From Terrihalobacillus insolitus (lineage in GTDB: Bacteria > Bacillota > Bacilli > Bacillales > Amphibacillaceae), in NCBI RefSeq assembly GCF_028416575.1, contig NZ_JAMQKB010000009.1, positions 61,954 through 125,953 on the forward strand: 64,000 bases of DNA, in the 5' to 3' direction. Position numbers and translations under genes: made by a program. Numbering within the stretch: position 1 is the first letter of the stretch; each line of letters opens with the position of its first letter. A model generated the notes under the pieces. That model was not told where the DNA came from and did not search any database. It saw only the letters and a list, made by a program, of their open reading frames with translations. Positions 19,107 to 27,540 of this stretch are shown piece after piece.

Positions 19107-20224
19107 CCCTGAACCGTACATTTACAGGAAGAGAAATCGTGCAAATGATCGAGGAATGGGCACCACAGTCACTTGCATATGACTGGGACAATGTCGGCTT
19201 ACAAGTAGGAACTTTAGATAAACCAATCAAAAAAGTAATGATAACATTAGATGTGTTAGATGCAGTTGTTGACGAAGCGATAGAAGATAAGGTGGATTTA
19301 ATCATCGCACATCACCCGATTTTGTTTAAACCACCAAAACAAATGGACACCACATCGCCATTCGGCCAAAAACTGCAGAAGCTTCTTTCTCATGATATTA
19401 CGGTTTATGCAGCACATACGAACTTAGATATGGCCTGGGGAGGGGTTAGCGATATCCTGGCTGATGCTTTACAGTTACGCGATCTGGAAGTACTAATTGA
19501 ATCAGGTAACGAATCTCTCGTAAAGCTGGCGGTATTTGTTCCTAATTCTCATATTGAATTCGTTAGAGAGGCAATTGGGAATGCAGGAGCGGGTCATATT
19601 GGAAACTACAGTCATTGCACATTTCAAACAAGCGGTCAAGGGACATTTAAACCGTTAGAAGGAACATCTCCTTATATCGGTACAAAAGGAGAAATTGAAA
19701 AAGTAGATGAGTATAAACTCGAGACAATCGTTCCAAAACAACATTTGAATCGTGTACTGGATGTAGTAAAGCAGGCACACCCGTATGAAGAGGTTGCATA
19801 TGATGTCTTTCCCTTACTCTTAAAAGGAAAAGCATATGGTGTCGGAAGAATAGGAAACTTAGACCAACAAGTAAGTTTGAAAGAACTATGTGATAGTGTC
19901 AAGGAGAAATTTAATGTGCCAATGGTCAGGGCTACAGGAGATCTGAACTCCCCGATTCAACGCGTTGCCATCTTAGGCGGGAGCGGAGAAGATTTTATTG
20001 CCGAAGCGAAAAACAAAGGGGCAGATGTTTACATTACAGGAGACATAACGTTCCATGAAGCACAGGATGCTTGGGAGTCAGGTTTGAATTTAATTGATCC
20101 AGGACACCATGTTGAAAAACTAATGAAGCAAGTAGTAAAAGAATTTTTAGTGAAAAAGATAGGCTCAAATGAAGTAGAGATTCAAATATCCACTGTGCAT
20201 ACCGAGCCATTCTTGTATGTGTAA
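19103..20224 (+). CDS. yqfO: NIF3/DUF34 family dinuclear metal protein YqfO
   Basis: 373 residues, the long form with a PII-like insert (about 125-230) between the two halves of the NIF3 fold. Metal-binding blocks visible are HHPILFKP (about 71-78), AAHTNLDMAWGG (about 103-114) and, near the end, ITGDITFHEAQDA. NIF3 proteins form hexamers and bind two metal ions; some act as GTP cyclohydrolase-like enzymes, but the role in Bacilli is unsettled. ATGA overlap with trmK. Confidence 0.92.
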   Translation: MTLNRTFTGREIVQMIEEWAPQSLAYDWDNVGLQVGTLDKPIKKVMITLDVLDAVVDEAIEDKVDLIIAHHPILFKPPKQMDTTSPFGQKLQKLLSHDITVYAAHTNLDMAWGGVSDILADALQLRDLEVLIESGNESLVKLAVFVPNSHIEFVREAIGNAGAGHIGNYSHCTFQTSGQGTFKPLEGTSPYIGTKGEIEKVDEYKLETIVPKQHLNRVLDVVKQAHPYEEVAYDVFPLLLKGKAYGVGRIGNLDQQVSLKELCDSVKEKFNVPMVRATGDLNSPIQRVAILGGSGEDFIAEAKNKGADVYITGDITFHEAQDAWESGLNLIDPGHHVEKLMKQVVKEFLVKKIGSNEVEIQISTVHTEPFLYV

Positions 20225-20272
20225 AAACAAAGCCAGATCATATGAGAGACATTATGATCTGGCTTTGTTTTG
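20225..20272. terminator. Bidirectional terminator between yqfO and ispH
   Basis: A near-perfect palindrome, AAAACAAAGCCAGATCATA paired with its complement around a 10-base loop, flanked by A and T runs. It lies between convergent genes. Confidence 0.88.
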
Positions 20273-20349
20273 TTAAGAATTATAATGAAGCTGATTTGAC
20301 GAGTGAAAGTGAGCAATTGCCTGAGCTTTATGTCCTATCCGAGTTTTCT

Positions 20350-21294
20350 TTACTTTTTAATCTTCACTTTTGGTAATACCTTATTCTGGGTGACATTTGA
20401 TGATCGATCCCATGTTTCTTCGATTTCTTCATCAAATTTTTCTAGATATTTAATAACCTCTTTTGTAATAGGGGTGGGAGTGGATGCTCCTGCTGTAACT
20501 GCTACCTTTTTCACACCATGTAACCATTCTAGTTTGATTTCGGTAACATCAGCCACTCGGTAAGCCTTTGTCCCAGCAATATCTTGAGAAACTTGGGCAA
20601 GTCGATTAGAGTTGTTGCTTCTAGGATCTCCAACTACGATGGTTAAATCGGCATCCTTTGCTTGCTCTGCAACTGCTTCTTGACGTACCTGTGTAGCCAT
20701 ACAAATTTCTTGGATCATTTCTGTTTGTGGGTATTTTGCCTGGACTTTTTGCATGACGTCATATACATCCCACTGACTCATTGTTGTTTGGTTGGTAACG
20801 ACGATTTTATCATGATCAATTGCTAAATGATCGACATCTTCTTCGGTTTGAACTAAGTAGACATGATCTGGAGCAACTCCAACTGCACCTTCAGGCTCGG
20901 GATGGCCTTTTTTACCAATGTATACTACCTTGTAGCCTTCTTTCACTTTTTCTCTAATGAGATCATGTGTCCTTGTTACATCTGGACAGGTTGCGTCTAG
21001 TACCGTTAATCCTTTTTGACGTGCCCGATCTTTTACCTCAGGTGATACACCGTGTGCTGTAAATACGACTGTACCTTCCTTCACGTCTTCTAGTAGCTCA
21101 AGTCTATTTTTCCCGTCTAATGTGATGACGCCTTCACTTTGAAAGGCTTCTGTAACATGAGAGTTGTGGACGATCATTCCGAGTATATAAATAGGACGGG
21201 GTAGATTAGGATCTTTTACTGCGTTTTGTGCAATTACCATCGCATCTACTACGCCATAACAGTAACCCCGTGGAGCTATCTTTACAATTTCCAT
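20350..21294 (-). CDS. ispH: 4-hydroxy-3-methylbut-2-enyl diphosphate reductase IspH
   Basis: 314 residues, the same as B. subtilis. IspH performs the last step of the MEP isoprenoid pathway with a 4Fe-4S cluster. Cluster cysteines are in [11 protein letters not shown] (about residue 12), DATCPDVT (about 96) and EICMATQ (about 193). The ATG at 21294 fits AGAGGGGGA just upstream (21301-21309) and the family start; the frame stays open to 21369 without family resemblance. IspG, which makes its substrate, is 4 kb away on the same strand. Confidence 0.96.
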   Translation of the reverse strand: MEIVKIAPRGYCYGVVDAMVIAQNAVKDPNLPRPIYILGMIVHNSHVTEAFQSEGVITLDGKNRLELLEDVKEGTVVFTAHGVSPEVKDRARQKGLTVLDATCPDVTRTHDLIREKVKEGYKVVYIGKKGHPEPEGAVGVAPDHVYLVQTEEDVDHLAIDHDKIVVTNQTTMSQWDVYDVMQKVQAKYPQTEMIQEICMATQVRQEAVAEQAKDADLTIVVGDPRSNNSNRLAQVSQDIAGTKAYRVADVTEIKLEWLHGVKKVAVTAGASTPTPITKEVIKYLEKFDEEIEETWDRSSNVTQNKVLPKVKIKK

Positions 21295-21390
21295 TTTTAG
21301 TTCCCCCTCTATAACTAGTTTGCCTTTTTCTGATTGAAGAAATTTTTGAACAACCTCTAAAATCAACACGCCGTAGAAGGCGATATTTCT

Positions 21391-21419
21391 ATTATAAAGG
21401 TAAACCGATCATATGACAA
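21391..21419 (-). promoter_or_regulatory. Sigma-A promoter for ispH
   Basis: On the minus strand, TTGTCA (21419-21414), a 17-bp spacer and TATAAT (21396-21391). The start would be near 21384, about 90 bases before the ispH ATG. Confidence 0.75.
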
Positions 21420-21496
21420 AGAGCGAACTATTGAATTTCAGATTTGAACGAGGTATGTACAGTAGAAGAAGGGGTTAAAACAAAAGTTGAGCAAAA

Positions 21497-21526
21497 TTGG
21501 ATATATCTCTTTTTCTCCTCTATAAT
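21497..21526 (+). promoter_or_regulatory. Sigma-A promoter for cshB
   Basis: TTGGAT (21497-21502), an 18-bp spacer and TATAAT (21521-21526), about 43 bases before the cshB start. Confidence 0.7.
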
Positions 21527-21568
21527 AAGTACAGAATGTCAACATAGGAATTAAAAGGAGTATTAACA

Positions 21569-22888
21569 ATGACAAAGCATTTATTTTATCAGTATGCACT
21601 CCATCCAATGATAAATGGGGTAATTGAAAAGTTAGGCTTTCATAAACCGACAGACATCCAACAAAAGGTTATCCCTGCAGTTCTTCGCGGGGAAAGTATT
21701 ATCGGAAAATCTCATACAGGTTCAGGAAAAACACACGCTTATTTACTACCTCTTTTTAGTGAGCTAGAAAAAGAAAAGCCGAATGGTGTTCAATTTGTTG
21801 TTACTGCACCTACGAGAGAATTAGCAACCCAAATTTATGATGAAGTTCGAAACATAATCGAACTTGCCGAAAAGACGAAAGAGTGGAACGCAAAATTACT
21901 AATCGGGGGAACGGATAAGAAAAGATCGATCGAAAAACTGAAGGAACCGCCACATATTGTGGTAGGTACACCAAGCAGAATTTTAGACCTTGTCAAGGAA
22001 GAGGCACTGAACATACACACCATTCAATCGTTGATCATAGACGAGGCCGACCTCATGTTAGATTTAGGCTTCATTCAAGAGGTTGATCAATTATTAGTTA
22101 GAACGAATTCTAATGTCCAAATTCTTGTTTTCTCTGCAACCATTCCTGAAAGACTGCAACCGTTTTTAAATAAGTATTTAGAAAAGCCCAGTTACTTGGT
22201 GGCTGGTGAGCAAGATCTATCACCCGAAACTATGGAGCATCGTTTAATTCCTTTACGTCATCGGTCGATAAGTGAAATGGTTTATCGAATATCTAAGACA
22301 ATTCAGCCATACCTAGCGATTATCTTTACCAATGGAAAAGACAAAGCAAATGAATTGGCCATAGAGTTAACGGAGAAGGGGTTAGAAGTTGGACTCATGC
22401 ATGGAGGTCTAACGCCAAGAGAGCGAAAAAGAGCGTTAAAAGACATACAGCAGCTTAAGTACCAATATATTGTTGCAACAGACCTTGCTGCAAGAGGAAT
22501 CGACATAAAAGGGGTGAGTCACGTCATTAACGCTCAGCTTCCTAAGGAAGAGGAATTTTATATCCATCGCGTTGGTCGCACCGCACGAGCAGGTATGGAA
22601 GGAACCGCGGTTAATTTGTATACCGATGAAGATATAAAGTTGATTGAGCGTTTAGAAAAGAAAGGTTTAACCTTTGATTCATACGATATTAATCAGGACA
22701 ATTGGGTTAAAACAAAAGCTTGGAACGAAAGAAAAAAACGAAAAAGTACTGAATCTGATACGGAAAAAGAAGCTTGGAAACATATCCGAAAGCCTAAAAA
22801 TGTGAAACCTGGCTACAAGAAAAAAATGAAAAAACAACAAGAGCAAGTAAAGAAAAAAATAATGAGAAACTCGAAGTTCAAAAAATAG
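21569..22888 (+). CDS. cshB: DEAD-box RNA helicase CshB
   Basis: 439 residues. CshB is a cold-adaptation RNA helicase. The motifs in order are Q motif (KPTDIQQKVIP, about 27-37), Walker A (SHTGSGKT, about 50-57), DEAD in LIIDEADLM (about 155-163), SAT in VFSATIP (about 187-193) and HRVGRTARAG (about 333-342). The tail from about residue 385 is strongly basic (many KKK), as expected for an RNA-binding extension. RBS AAAAGGAG. Position between ispH and nfo matches B. subtilis yqfR. Confidence 0.95.
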   Translation: MTKHLFYQYALHPMINGVIEKLGFHKPTDIQQKVIPAVLRGESIIGKSHTGSGKTHAYLLPLFSELEKEKPNGVQFVVTAPTRELATQIYDEVRNIIELAEKTKEWNAKLLIGGTDKKRSIEKLKEPPHIVVGTPSRILDLVKEEALNIHTIQSLIIDEADLMLDLGFIQEVDQLLVRTNSNVQILVFSATIPERLQPFLNKYLEKPSYLVAGEQDLSPETMEHRLIPLRHRSISEMVYRISKTIQPYLAIIFTNGKDKANELAIELTEKGLEVGLMHGGLTPRERKRALKDIQQLKYQYIVATDLAARGIDIKGVSHVINAQLPKEEEFYIHRVGRTARAGMEGTAVNLYTDEDIKLIERLEKKGLTFDSYDINQDNWVKTKAWNERKKRKSTESDTEKEAWKHIRKPKNVKPGYKKKMKKQQEQVKKKIMRNSKFKK

Positions 22889-22907
22889 ATAAATCTATGA
22901 TAAAATG

Positions 22908-22996
22908 ATAGAGGTTGTTATTCAAAAAAAGTCAGCAAATGATAAGCAATGCATTTCTTCAATTGGCTTGCCTCAAATTTGGAGACTTTTTAAGCT
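22908..22996. repeat. Diverged palindromic repeat, copy C
   Basis: Begins ATAGAGGTTGTTATTCAAAA and continues GTCAGCAAATGATAAGC, close to copy B (GTCACCAAATGATAAGC). The right side ends GACTTTTTAAGC in place of GATTTTTTGAAC. It lies between cshB and nfo. Confidence 0.65.
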
Positions 22997-23032
22997 CTGA
23001 TATATAGTGACAAAGGGAAAGAAGGTGTAGAC

Positions 23033-23926
23033 GTGGTGAAAATTGGTTCACACGTATCCATGAGTGGAAAAAAAATGCTGCTAGGTTCAAGCGAAGAAGC
23101 AGCTAGTTATGGCGCCAATGTTTTTATGATTTATACTGGTGCACCACAAAACACTAGGAGAAAACCGGTAGAGGAATTAAATATCGAAGCAGGGAAAGAG
23201 CATATGGCCGCACACAACATGCTTGAAATCGTCGTCCATGCTCCATATATAATCAATATTGGGAATACGACAAAACCGGAAACATTTGAACTTGGTGTAT
23301 CCTTCCTTCGCAGTGAAATCGAGCGAACTGAGGCACTAGGTGCAAAACAAATCGTACTCCATCCTGGTGCACATGTTGGTGCAGGAGTGGACAAGGGTAT
23401 TGATAAAATTATCGAAGGATTAAACGAAGTGCTACATTCTGACCAAAAAGTTCAAATCGCATTAGAAACAATGGCTGGAAAAGGTTCTGAATTAGGGAGA
23501 ACGTTTGATGAACTTGCAAAAATCATCGATGGTGTTCACTATAATGATAAATTATCCATCTGTTTGGACACATGCCATATCCATGATGCCGGTTATGATA
23601 TAAGAAACAATTTTGACGGTGTACTGGATCAATTTGATCGGGTCATTGGGCTTGATCGATTAAAGGTGATCCATGTAAATGATAGTAAAAATGAACAAGG
23701 TGCCGCAAAGGATAGACATGAGAATATTGGTTTTGGTCATATTGGATATGAAGCGTTACAGTATGTGGTGCACCATCACCAATTGAAAGAACTGCCAAAA
23801 ATCTTAGAAACCCCATATGTGGGGGAAGACAAAAAGAACAAAAGACCTCCATACAAATTTGAAATAGATATGTTAAATGGTGAAACGTTTGTGCCAGATT
23901 TAAAAGAAAAAATTATTAGCCAATAA
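23033..23926 (+). CDS. nfo: Endonuclease IV (AP endonuclease)
   Basis: 297 residues, family length. Nfo cuts DNA at abasic sites in base excision repair, using three zinc ions. Metal-binding blocks are [10 protein letters not shown] (about 70-79), VLHPGAHVG (about 107-115), ALETMAGKG (about 144-152), [11 protein letters not shown] (about 181-191) and HVNDSKN (about 216-222). Two GTG codons (23033, 23036) are possible starts; GAAGGTG is just upstream. In B. subtilis it is made in spores. Confidence 0.95.
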   Translation: MVKIGSHVSMSGKKMLLGSSEEAASYGANVFMIYTGAPQNTRRKPVEELNIEAGKEHMAAHNMLEIVVHAPYIINIGNTTKPETFELGVSFLRSEIERTEALGAKQIVLHPGAHVGAGVDKGIDKIIEGLNEVLHSDQKVQIALETMAGKGSELGRTFDELAKIIDGVHYNDKLSICLDTCHIHDAGYDIRNNFDGVLDQFDRVIGLDRLKVIHVNDSKNEQGAAKDRHENIGFGHIGYEALQYVVHHHQLKELPKILETPYVGEDKKNKRPPYKFEIDMLNGETFVPDLKEKIISQ

Positions 23927-23950
23927 TTGGACAATATCTAAAAGAGACAA

Positions 23951-23978
23951 AAAAGATGCCTTATACTGGCATCTTTTC
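23951..23978. terminator. Bidirectional terminator between nfo and yqfT
   Basis: A 10-bp stem AAAAGATGCC/GGCATCTTTT with an 8-base loop between convergent genes. Confidence 0.8.
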
Positions 23979-24016
23979 TAATGTTATCCGAAGTAGTGCA
24001 TACAAATGAATCTTAG

Positions 24017-24298
24017 TTAATCAAACCAAGATTCAACCCCATATTCTTTAATTAGTTTATGGAATATTTTTTGAGCCTTTTGTGCTGTTTGAATGTCGGT
24101 AATTTTTGCTAACTTTTTAAACATTTTCATTCGATCATTCTCATTGAATGGATCTAGTTTGGTTTGTTTCAAGTAAGCACTAATTTCTTTGGCCTGTTTC
24201 TTTGTAAGGGCGATATTGTATTCTTTACTATAACTTAACAATTCAGTACTACTAACTTGTTTTAATTTTTTTTTAACTATTTGTTGAAGCATACTCAT
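24017..24298 (-). CDS. yqfT: DUF2624 family protein YqfT
   Basis: A 93-residue, all-helical, Lys-rich protein. It begins MSMLQQIVKKKL and contains NDRMKMFKKLAKITD. The DUF2624/YqfT assignment rests on the sequence pattern and the position beside nfo, where B. subtilis has yqfT. The ATG at 24298 has GAGGTG 6 bases upstream (24305-24310). Function unknown. B. subtilis yqfU, zur and yqfW, which follow in that species, are absent here. Confidence 0.75.
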   Translation of the reverse strand: MSMLQQIVKKKLKQVSSTELLSYSKEYNIALTKKQAKEISAYLKQTKLDPFNENDRMKMFKKLAKITDIQTAQKAQKIFHKLIKEYGVESWFD

Positions 24299-24483
24299 TT
24301 TAAACACCTCAAGATTTTTAAAGATTTCTACTTTATATATATGGCGAAAAGCATAAATAGTGTAAAGTTGATTTTCCTATTTTGAAAAAAGATTCCTTTA
24401 CTTGTTAGAAGTACCACTATTAATAACATCATTTGTCCATATACTAGGAAAGCACCTCGATTTTGATCAAAGGAGGGGTAAGT

Positions 24484-24912
24484 ATGGACGACAAGCATAA
24501 CTACAACATTGATGATGTCGAAGAATCTCCACCAAATGGTGATGAAGTACCTGCCATTAGAAACCGACAACAAGGTGCACAGTCCACTAACACTTTTGAT
24601 GATACGCTTGATCACAGAAGTGGGTATGAAGAAGAGCTAGGACAGGAAATGACAGCAGATGATGTGGACCGCCCAATCAAATCAGATGAACAAGAAACCA
24701 AGATGCAGTCTAACGTGCATACTGGGATGGGATGGTTAGCGGTTATTCTGTCTGCACTCTCATTTTTTGTCATGCCAGTAATTCTTGGGGCGGCTGGTAT
24801 CATTTTCGGTTTTGTTTCAAAAAATCGAGGTGCGGACACGCTTGGTAACACAGCAATCATTGCTGGTGCAATTGCGATCGTGCTAAGCCTGTTTGTTCGA
24901 CCATTTGTCTAA
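24484..24912 (+). CDS. yqfX: YqfX-like membrane protein (DUF4190 type)
   Basis: 142 residues. The first 80 are acidic and polar, with no predicted fold I recognise. The last 60 form two membrane segments separated by a short loop (GMGWLAVILSALSFFVMPVI, then GNTAIIAGAIAIVLSLFV) with the glycine-rich turn FGFVSKNRGADTLG, as in DUF4190 proteins. The ATG at 24484 has AAGGAGGGG upstream. The position before ispG and yqfZ matches B. subtilis yqfX. Function unknown. Confidence 0.78.
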   Translation: MDDKHNYNIDDVEESPPNGDEVPAIRNRQQGAQSTNTFDDTLDHRSGYEEELGQEMTADDVDRPIKSDEQETKMQSNVHTGMGWLAVILSALSFFVMPVILGAAGIIFGFVSKNRGADTLGNTAIIAGAIAIVLSLFVRPFV

Positions 24913-24920
24913 GAACAACA

Positions 24921-24966
24921 AGCATAAAAAAAGAGCTGACCAATATTGGTCAGCTCTTTTTATGCT
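24921..24966. terminator. Bidirectional terminator between yqfX and ispG
   Basis: A long perfect palindrome AGCATAAAAAAAGAGCTGAC and complement around TA. It overlaps the last codons of ispG on the other strand. Confidence 0.9.
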
Positions 24967-26063
24967 TCTTGTTCTTCTCGTTTTTTCTGGGCGAAATATT
25001 CCTCAGCTATTTTGTCAACTTCCACTTTTAATTCTTCCACCATTGTATCTTCTGGAACTTTGCGGATAATTTCACCATGACGGAATAATAAACCTTCCCC
25101 ACGTGCACCTGCTATTCCAATATCAGCTTCTCTAGCCTCACCTGGTCCGTTTACTGCACAACCCAAAACGGCAACCTTAATGGGTGCTTTGATGGTGGAA
25201 ATGTATTCCTCAACCTCGTTGGCAATAGAAATTAAGTCAATTTCAATTCTTCCGCATGTTGGACAGGATATCAATGTTGCAGCATTGGATGCGAGACCAA
25301 ATGATTTCAATAATTCCCTTGCCACTTTCACTTCCTCAACAGGGTCAGCACTAAGAGAAATACGCATCGTGTTTCCGATTCCTTTACTAAGGATTGCACC
25401 AAGGCCAGCTGCACTTTTTACTGTTCCAGCAAACAATGTACCAGACTCGGTGATCCCCAAGTGAAGTGGATATGGTATTTTTTCAGCAGCCTTTTCATAT
25501 GCTTCAATTGCAAGCGGAACATCGGATGCTTTTAAGGATACAATGATATCATGGAAATCAAGATCTTCAAGAATTTGAATATGATGTAAGGCACTTTCAA
25601 CCATTCCGTCAGCGGTCGGATATCCATACTTCTCAATAATATGACGCTCTAAGGAACCAGCATTAACACCAATTCGAATCGGGATCCTTTTTTTCTTAGC
25701 AGCATTCACAACTGCTTCTACCTTTTCTCGTTTACCGATATTCCCAGGGTTAATTCTAATTTTGTCTGCTCCGCCTTCAATCGCTTTTAAGGCAAGTTTA
25801 TAATTAAAATGAATATCTACCACTAATGGTATATTAATCCTCTTTTTAATTTCTGGAATGGCGTTTGCTGCACGTTCATCTGGGCAAGCAACGCGGACAA
25901 TTTGACAGCCTGCTTCTTCTAATCGCAGTATTTCATTAACAGTTGCATCAACATCGTGCGTTTTTGTTGTCGTCATCGATTGTATGACGACCTCATTCTT
26001 GCCTCCAACCATAACATTTCCAACTTTGACAGGACGTGTTTCTTTTCTATGCGTAAATGCCAT
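24960..26063 (-). CDS. ispG: 4-hydroxy-3-methylbut-2-enyl diphosphate synthase IspG
   Basis: 367 residues. IspG (GcpE) makes HMBPP in the MEP pathway with a 4Fe-4S cluster. The cluster-binding C-terminal part shows SCPTCGRIE (about 265-273) and [11 protein letters not shown] (about 302-312). The TIM-barrel part starts [22 protein letters not shown] (26079-26085). yqfZ lies upstream on the same strand, as in B. subtilis. Confidence 0.96.
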   Translation of the reverse strand: MAFTHRKETRPVKVGNVMVGGKNEVVIQSMTTTKTHDVDATVNEILRLEEAGCQIVRVACPDERAANAIPEIKKRINIPLVVDIHFNYKLALKAIEGGADKIRINPGNIGKREKVEAVVNAAKKKRIPIRIGVNAGSLERHIIEKYGYPTADGMVESALHHIQILEDLDFHDIIVSLKASDVPLAIEAYEKAAEKIPYPLHLGITESGTLFAGTVKSAAGLGAILSKGIGNTMRISLSADPVEEVKVARELLKSFGLASNAATLISCPTCGRIEIDLISIANEVEEYISTIKAPIKVAVLGCAVNGPGEAREADIGIAGARGEGLLFRHGEIIRKVPEDTMVEELKVEVDKIAEEYFAQKKREEQEA

Positions 26064-26171
26064 AAATAAATCGCTCCTTTAACTATTCGCGAACCATACA
26101 GTAAAATAAATACCACCCCTTATTATAAATGCATATGATCTAAATGAGAAGTGATTTACGTTAAAAACTGT

Positions 26172-26561
26172 CTATGATCCATTCTTATAAACAGGGAATA
26201 GGTATTGTTGACCTGCTTCAATCTGCTGTGGATCAACACCTGGGTTTAACTTTTTAAAATCGATGATTATTTGTGAAATCGGAACAGGGATATCATTTTG
26301 GTTGATTTGTTCAATTACACTTAATACAGTTTCACCTGCCTCAACCTCTTTGCGGCCAATTTTATAAGAATTCTTTCCGTTTTCATCTTTCTCTTGGTTC
26401 GTTTGTTTTGGATCCTCTTGTTTGTTCTGAGTATTGTTTTCCTTTTCCTCTTGGTTATCTTGCTTTTCGACAGGGACTACTGTTCCAACAGTTAGGTCTT
26501 TGAAAATACTGACAATAAAAAACAATACAAGGATAGCAATGAAAGTTTTTCTTAAAAACAC
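26172..26561 (-). CDS. yqfZ: LysM-domain membrane-anchored protein YqfZ
   Basis: 129 residues. One N-terminal membrane segment (about 7-25), a low-complexity Gln/Asn/Glu/Lys spacer (about 33-65), and a C-terminal LysM-like domain (about 66-126, ending QQIEAGQQYLFPVYK) that should bind peptidoglycan. GTG start with AGAGGA 9 bases upstream. The same neighbour order (yqfX, ispG, yqfZ) occurs in B. subtilis, where yqfZ is linked to sporulation. Confidence 0.85.
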   Translation of the reverse strand: MFLRKTFIAILVLFFIVSIFKDLTVGTVVPVEKQDNQEEKENNTQNKQEDPKQTNQEKDENGKNSYKIGRKEVEAGETVLSVIEQINQNDIPVPISQIIIDFKKLNPGVDPQQIEAGQQYLFPVYKNGS

Positions 26562-26662
26562 GGAATATCATCCTCTTTTTTACTAGTTTCCGTTTTCCAT
26601 ATCTTTATAAAATGAAGTTCTCTCTTAATACTATTGTACAAAAAGTGAAATAATCCTTTTTA

Positions 26663-26785
26663 ATTAAAGTAGAAAATGAGGAATATAGTGCACTTTCTAA
26701 TGGTAAATGGATCCCAAAAAACACACCAGTTACGATCACCCACGTAGATGGAACAAAAATAGTCGTGTCAAATAAAGAGGAATAA
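26663..26785 (+). pseudogene. Fragment of an NfeD-like protein (C-terminal OB-fold)
   Basis: This frame reads IKVENEEYSALSNGKWIPKN and then TPVTITHVDGTKIVVSNKEE before a stop. That matches the pattern of the C-terminal beta-barrel of NfeD proteins (G-Y-A-S, I-GT-V-V-VDG-LVV). An in-frame stop at 26651-26653 and no start codon with an RBS show that the upstream part is lost. NfeD proteins are membrane partners of flotillins; the flotillin gene here is 26 kb away. It is followed by a terminator, which is what remains of a gene end. Confidence 0.6.
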
Positions 26786-26794
26786 AAAAGGGTA

Positions 26795-26826
26795 AAGATG
26801 CTTGTTGTTTTCAAGCATCTTATTTT
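26795..26826 (+). terminator. Terminator after the NfeD fragment
   Basis: A 10-bp stem AAGATGCTTG/CAAGCATCTT with a 7-base loop and ATTTTTG tail. It may also serve the minus-strand DUF1189 gene that ends just beyond. Confidence 0.75.
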
Positions 26827-27326
26827 TGTGACTTTGGCAAATAACGTATGGCGCCAAGCAAAAAAAGTAAAGATAAAATGAGTAAGCCCCATTTTGTAAA
26901 AGGTAAAGCAGGAAAAAGTAATTCTATTACCGATAAAGAAAGCGTTGGTGTAGTAATGGCGTAGGAAGAAATAACCCAAACCTGTTTGTAATCTACCCTC
27001 TTCTTTAAAGTTTTAGCAAGTAACAATCCGCATCCAGCGAGAAAGCTAACAAAGATAAATATTAAACCTGTTATAGTTAGGTAAATAAAGGGTATAGTAA
27101 CAATTGTTAGCACATACTTTGAAAAGCCGTAAGTATCGATTGAATTAGAAATCAGATTGGAATCTATTATCGGATCATTTATGAACGCATTTACTAAAAC
27201 GGGTATCATAAGAAACAGTGTTAAAAAAAAGAGATATACTATTGCTTTACTTATCTTTAAAATACGAAATGCAGCAATTTTTTTTATTTGATAAAAGCTA
27301 ATTCCAAATTGCTTCCAAATAGACAT
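26820..27326 (-). CDS. yqgB: DUF1189 family membrane protein, short form
   Basis: 168 residues with about four to five membrane segments. The N-terminus WKQFGISFYQIKKIAAFRIL with the following membrane helix resembles the DUF1189/YqgB signature (QF..S.Y..K.IA.FR). Most family members I know of are about 250 residues, so the extracellular part between the first and second helix seems reduced. The position before sodA in the map agrees with B. subtilis yqgB. Function unknown. Confidence 0.65.
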   Translation of the reverse strand: MSIWKQFGISFYQIKKIAAFRILKISKAIVYLFFLTLFLMIPVLVNAFINDPIIDSNLISNSIDTYGFSKYVLTIVTIPFIYLTITGLIFIFVSFLAGCGLLLAKTLKKRVDYKQVWVISSYAITTPTLSLSVIELLFPALPFTKWGLLILSLLFLLGAIRYLPKSQK

Positions 27327-27451
27327 AAATGGTTACTCCTCATTATTTTCTTTTTCTCTATCATATCTGACTGATTTTAGCAGAGCAATCATAATGATGG
27401 TACGAACGAAATGAACATAATGAAAATTTTATAAAAAAGTGTCGAAAAAAC

Positions 27452-27480
27452 TTTACAAAACCTTCAGCTTTCATTAATAA
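27452..27480 (+). promoter_or_regulatory. Sigma-A promoter for the Na+/Pi symporter gene
   Basis: TTTACA (27452-27457), a 17-bp spacer and TAATAA (27475-27480), about 60 bases before the start codon. Confidence 0.6.
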
Positions 27481-27540
27481 TGAAACAGGAGTTTATGACT
27501 TATATTTGCTGTTTAGCTTTCTAAGAAGGGATGAAAACCA

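Noticed and set aside
26605..26979. Minus-strand frame of 124 codons
   Set aside because: It overlaps the DUF1189 gene, a terminator and the antisense of the NfeD fragment; composition is unlike a protein and there is no family resemblance.
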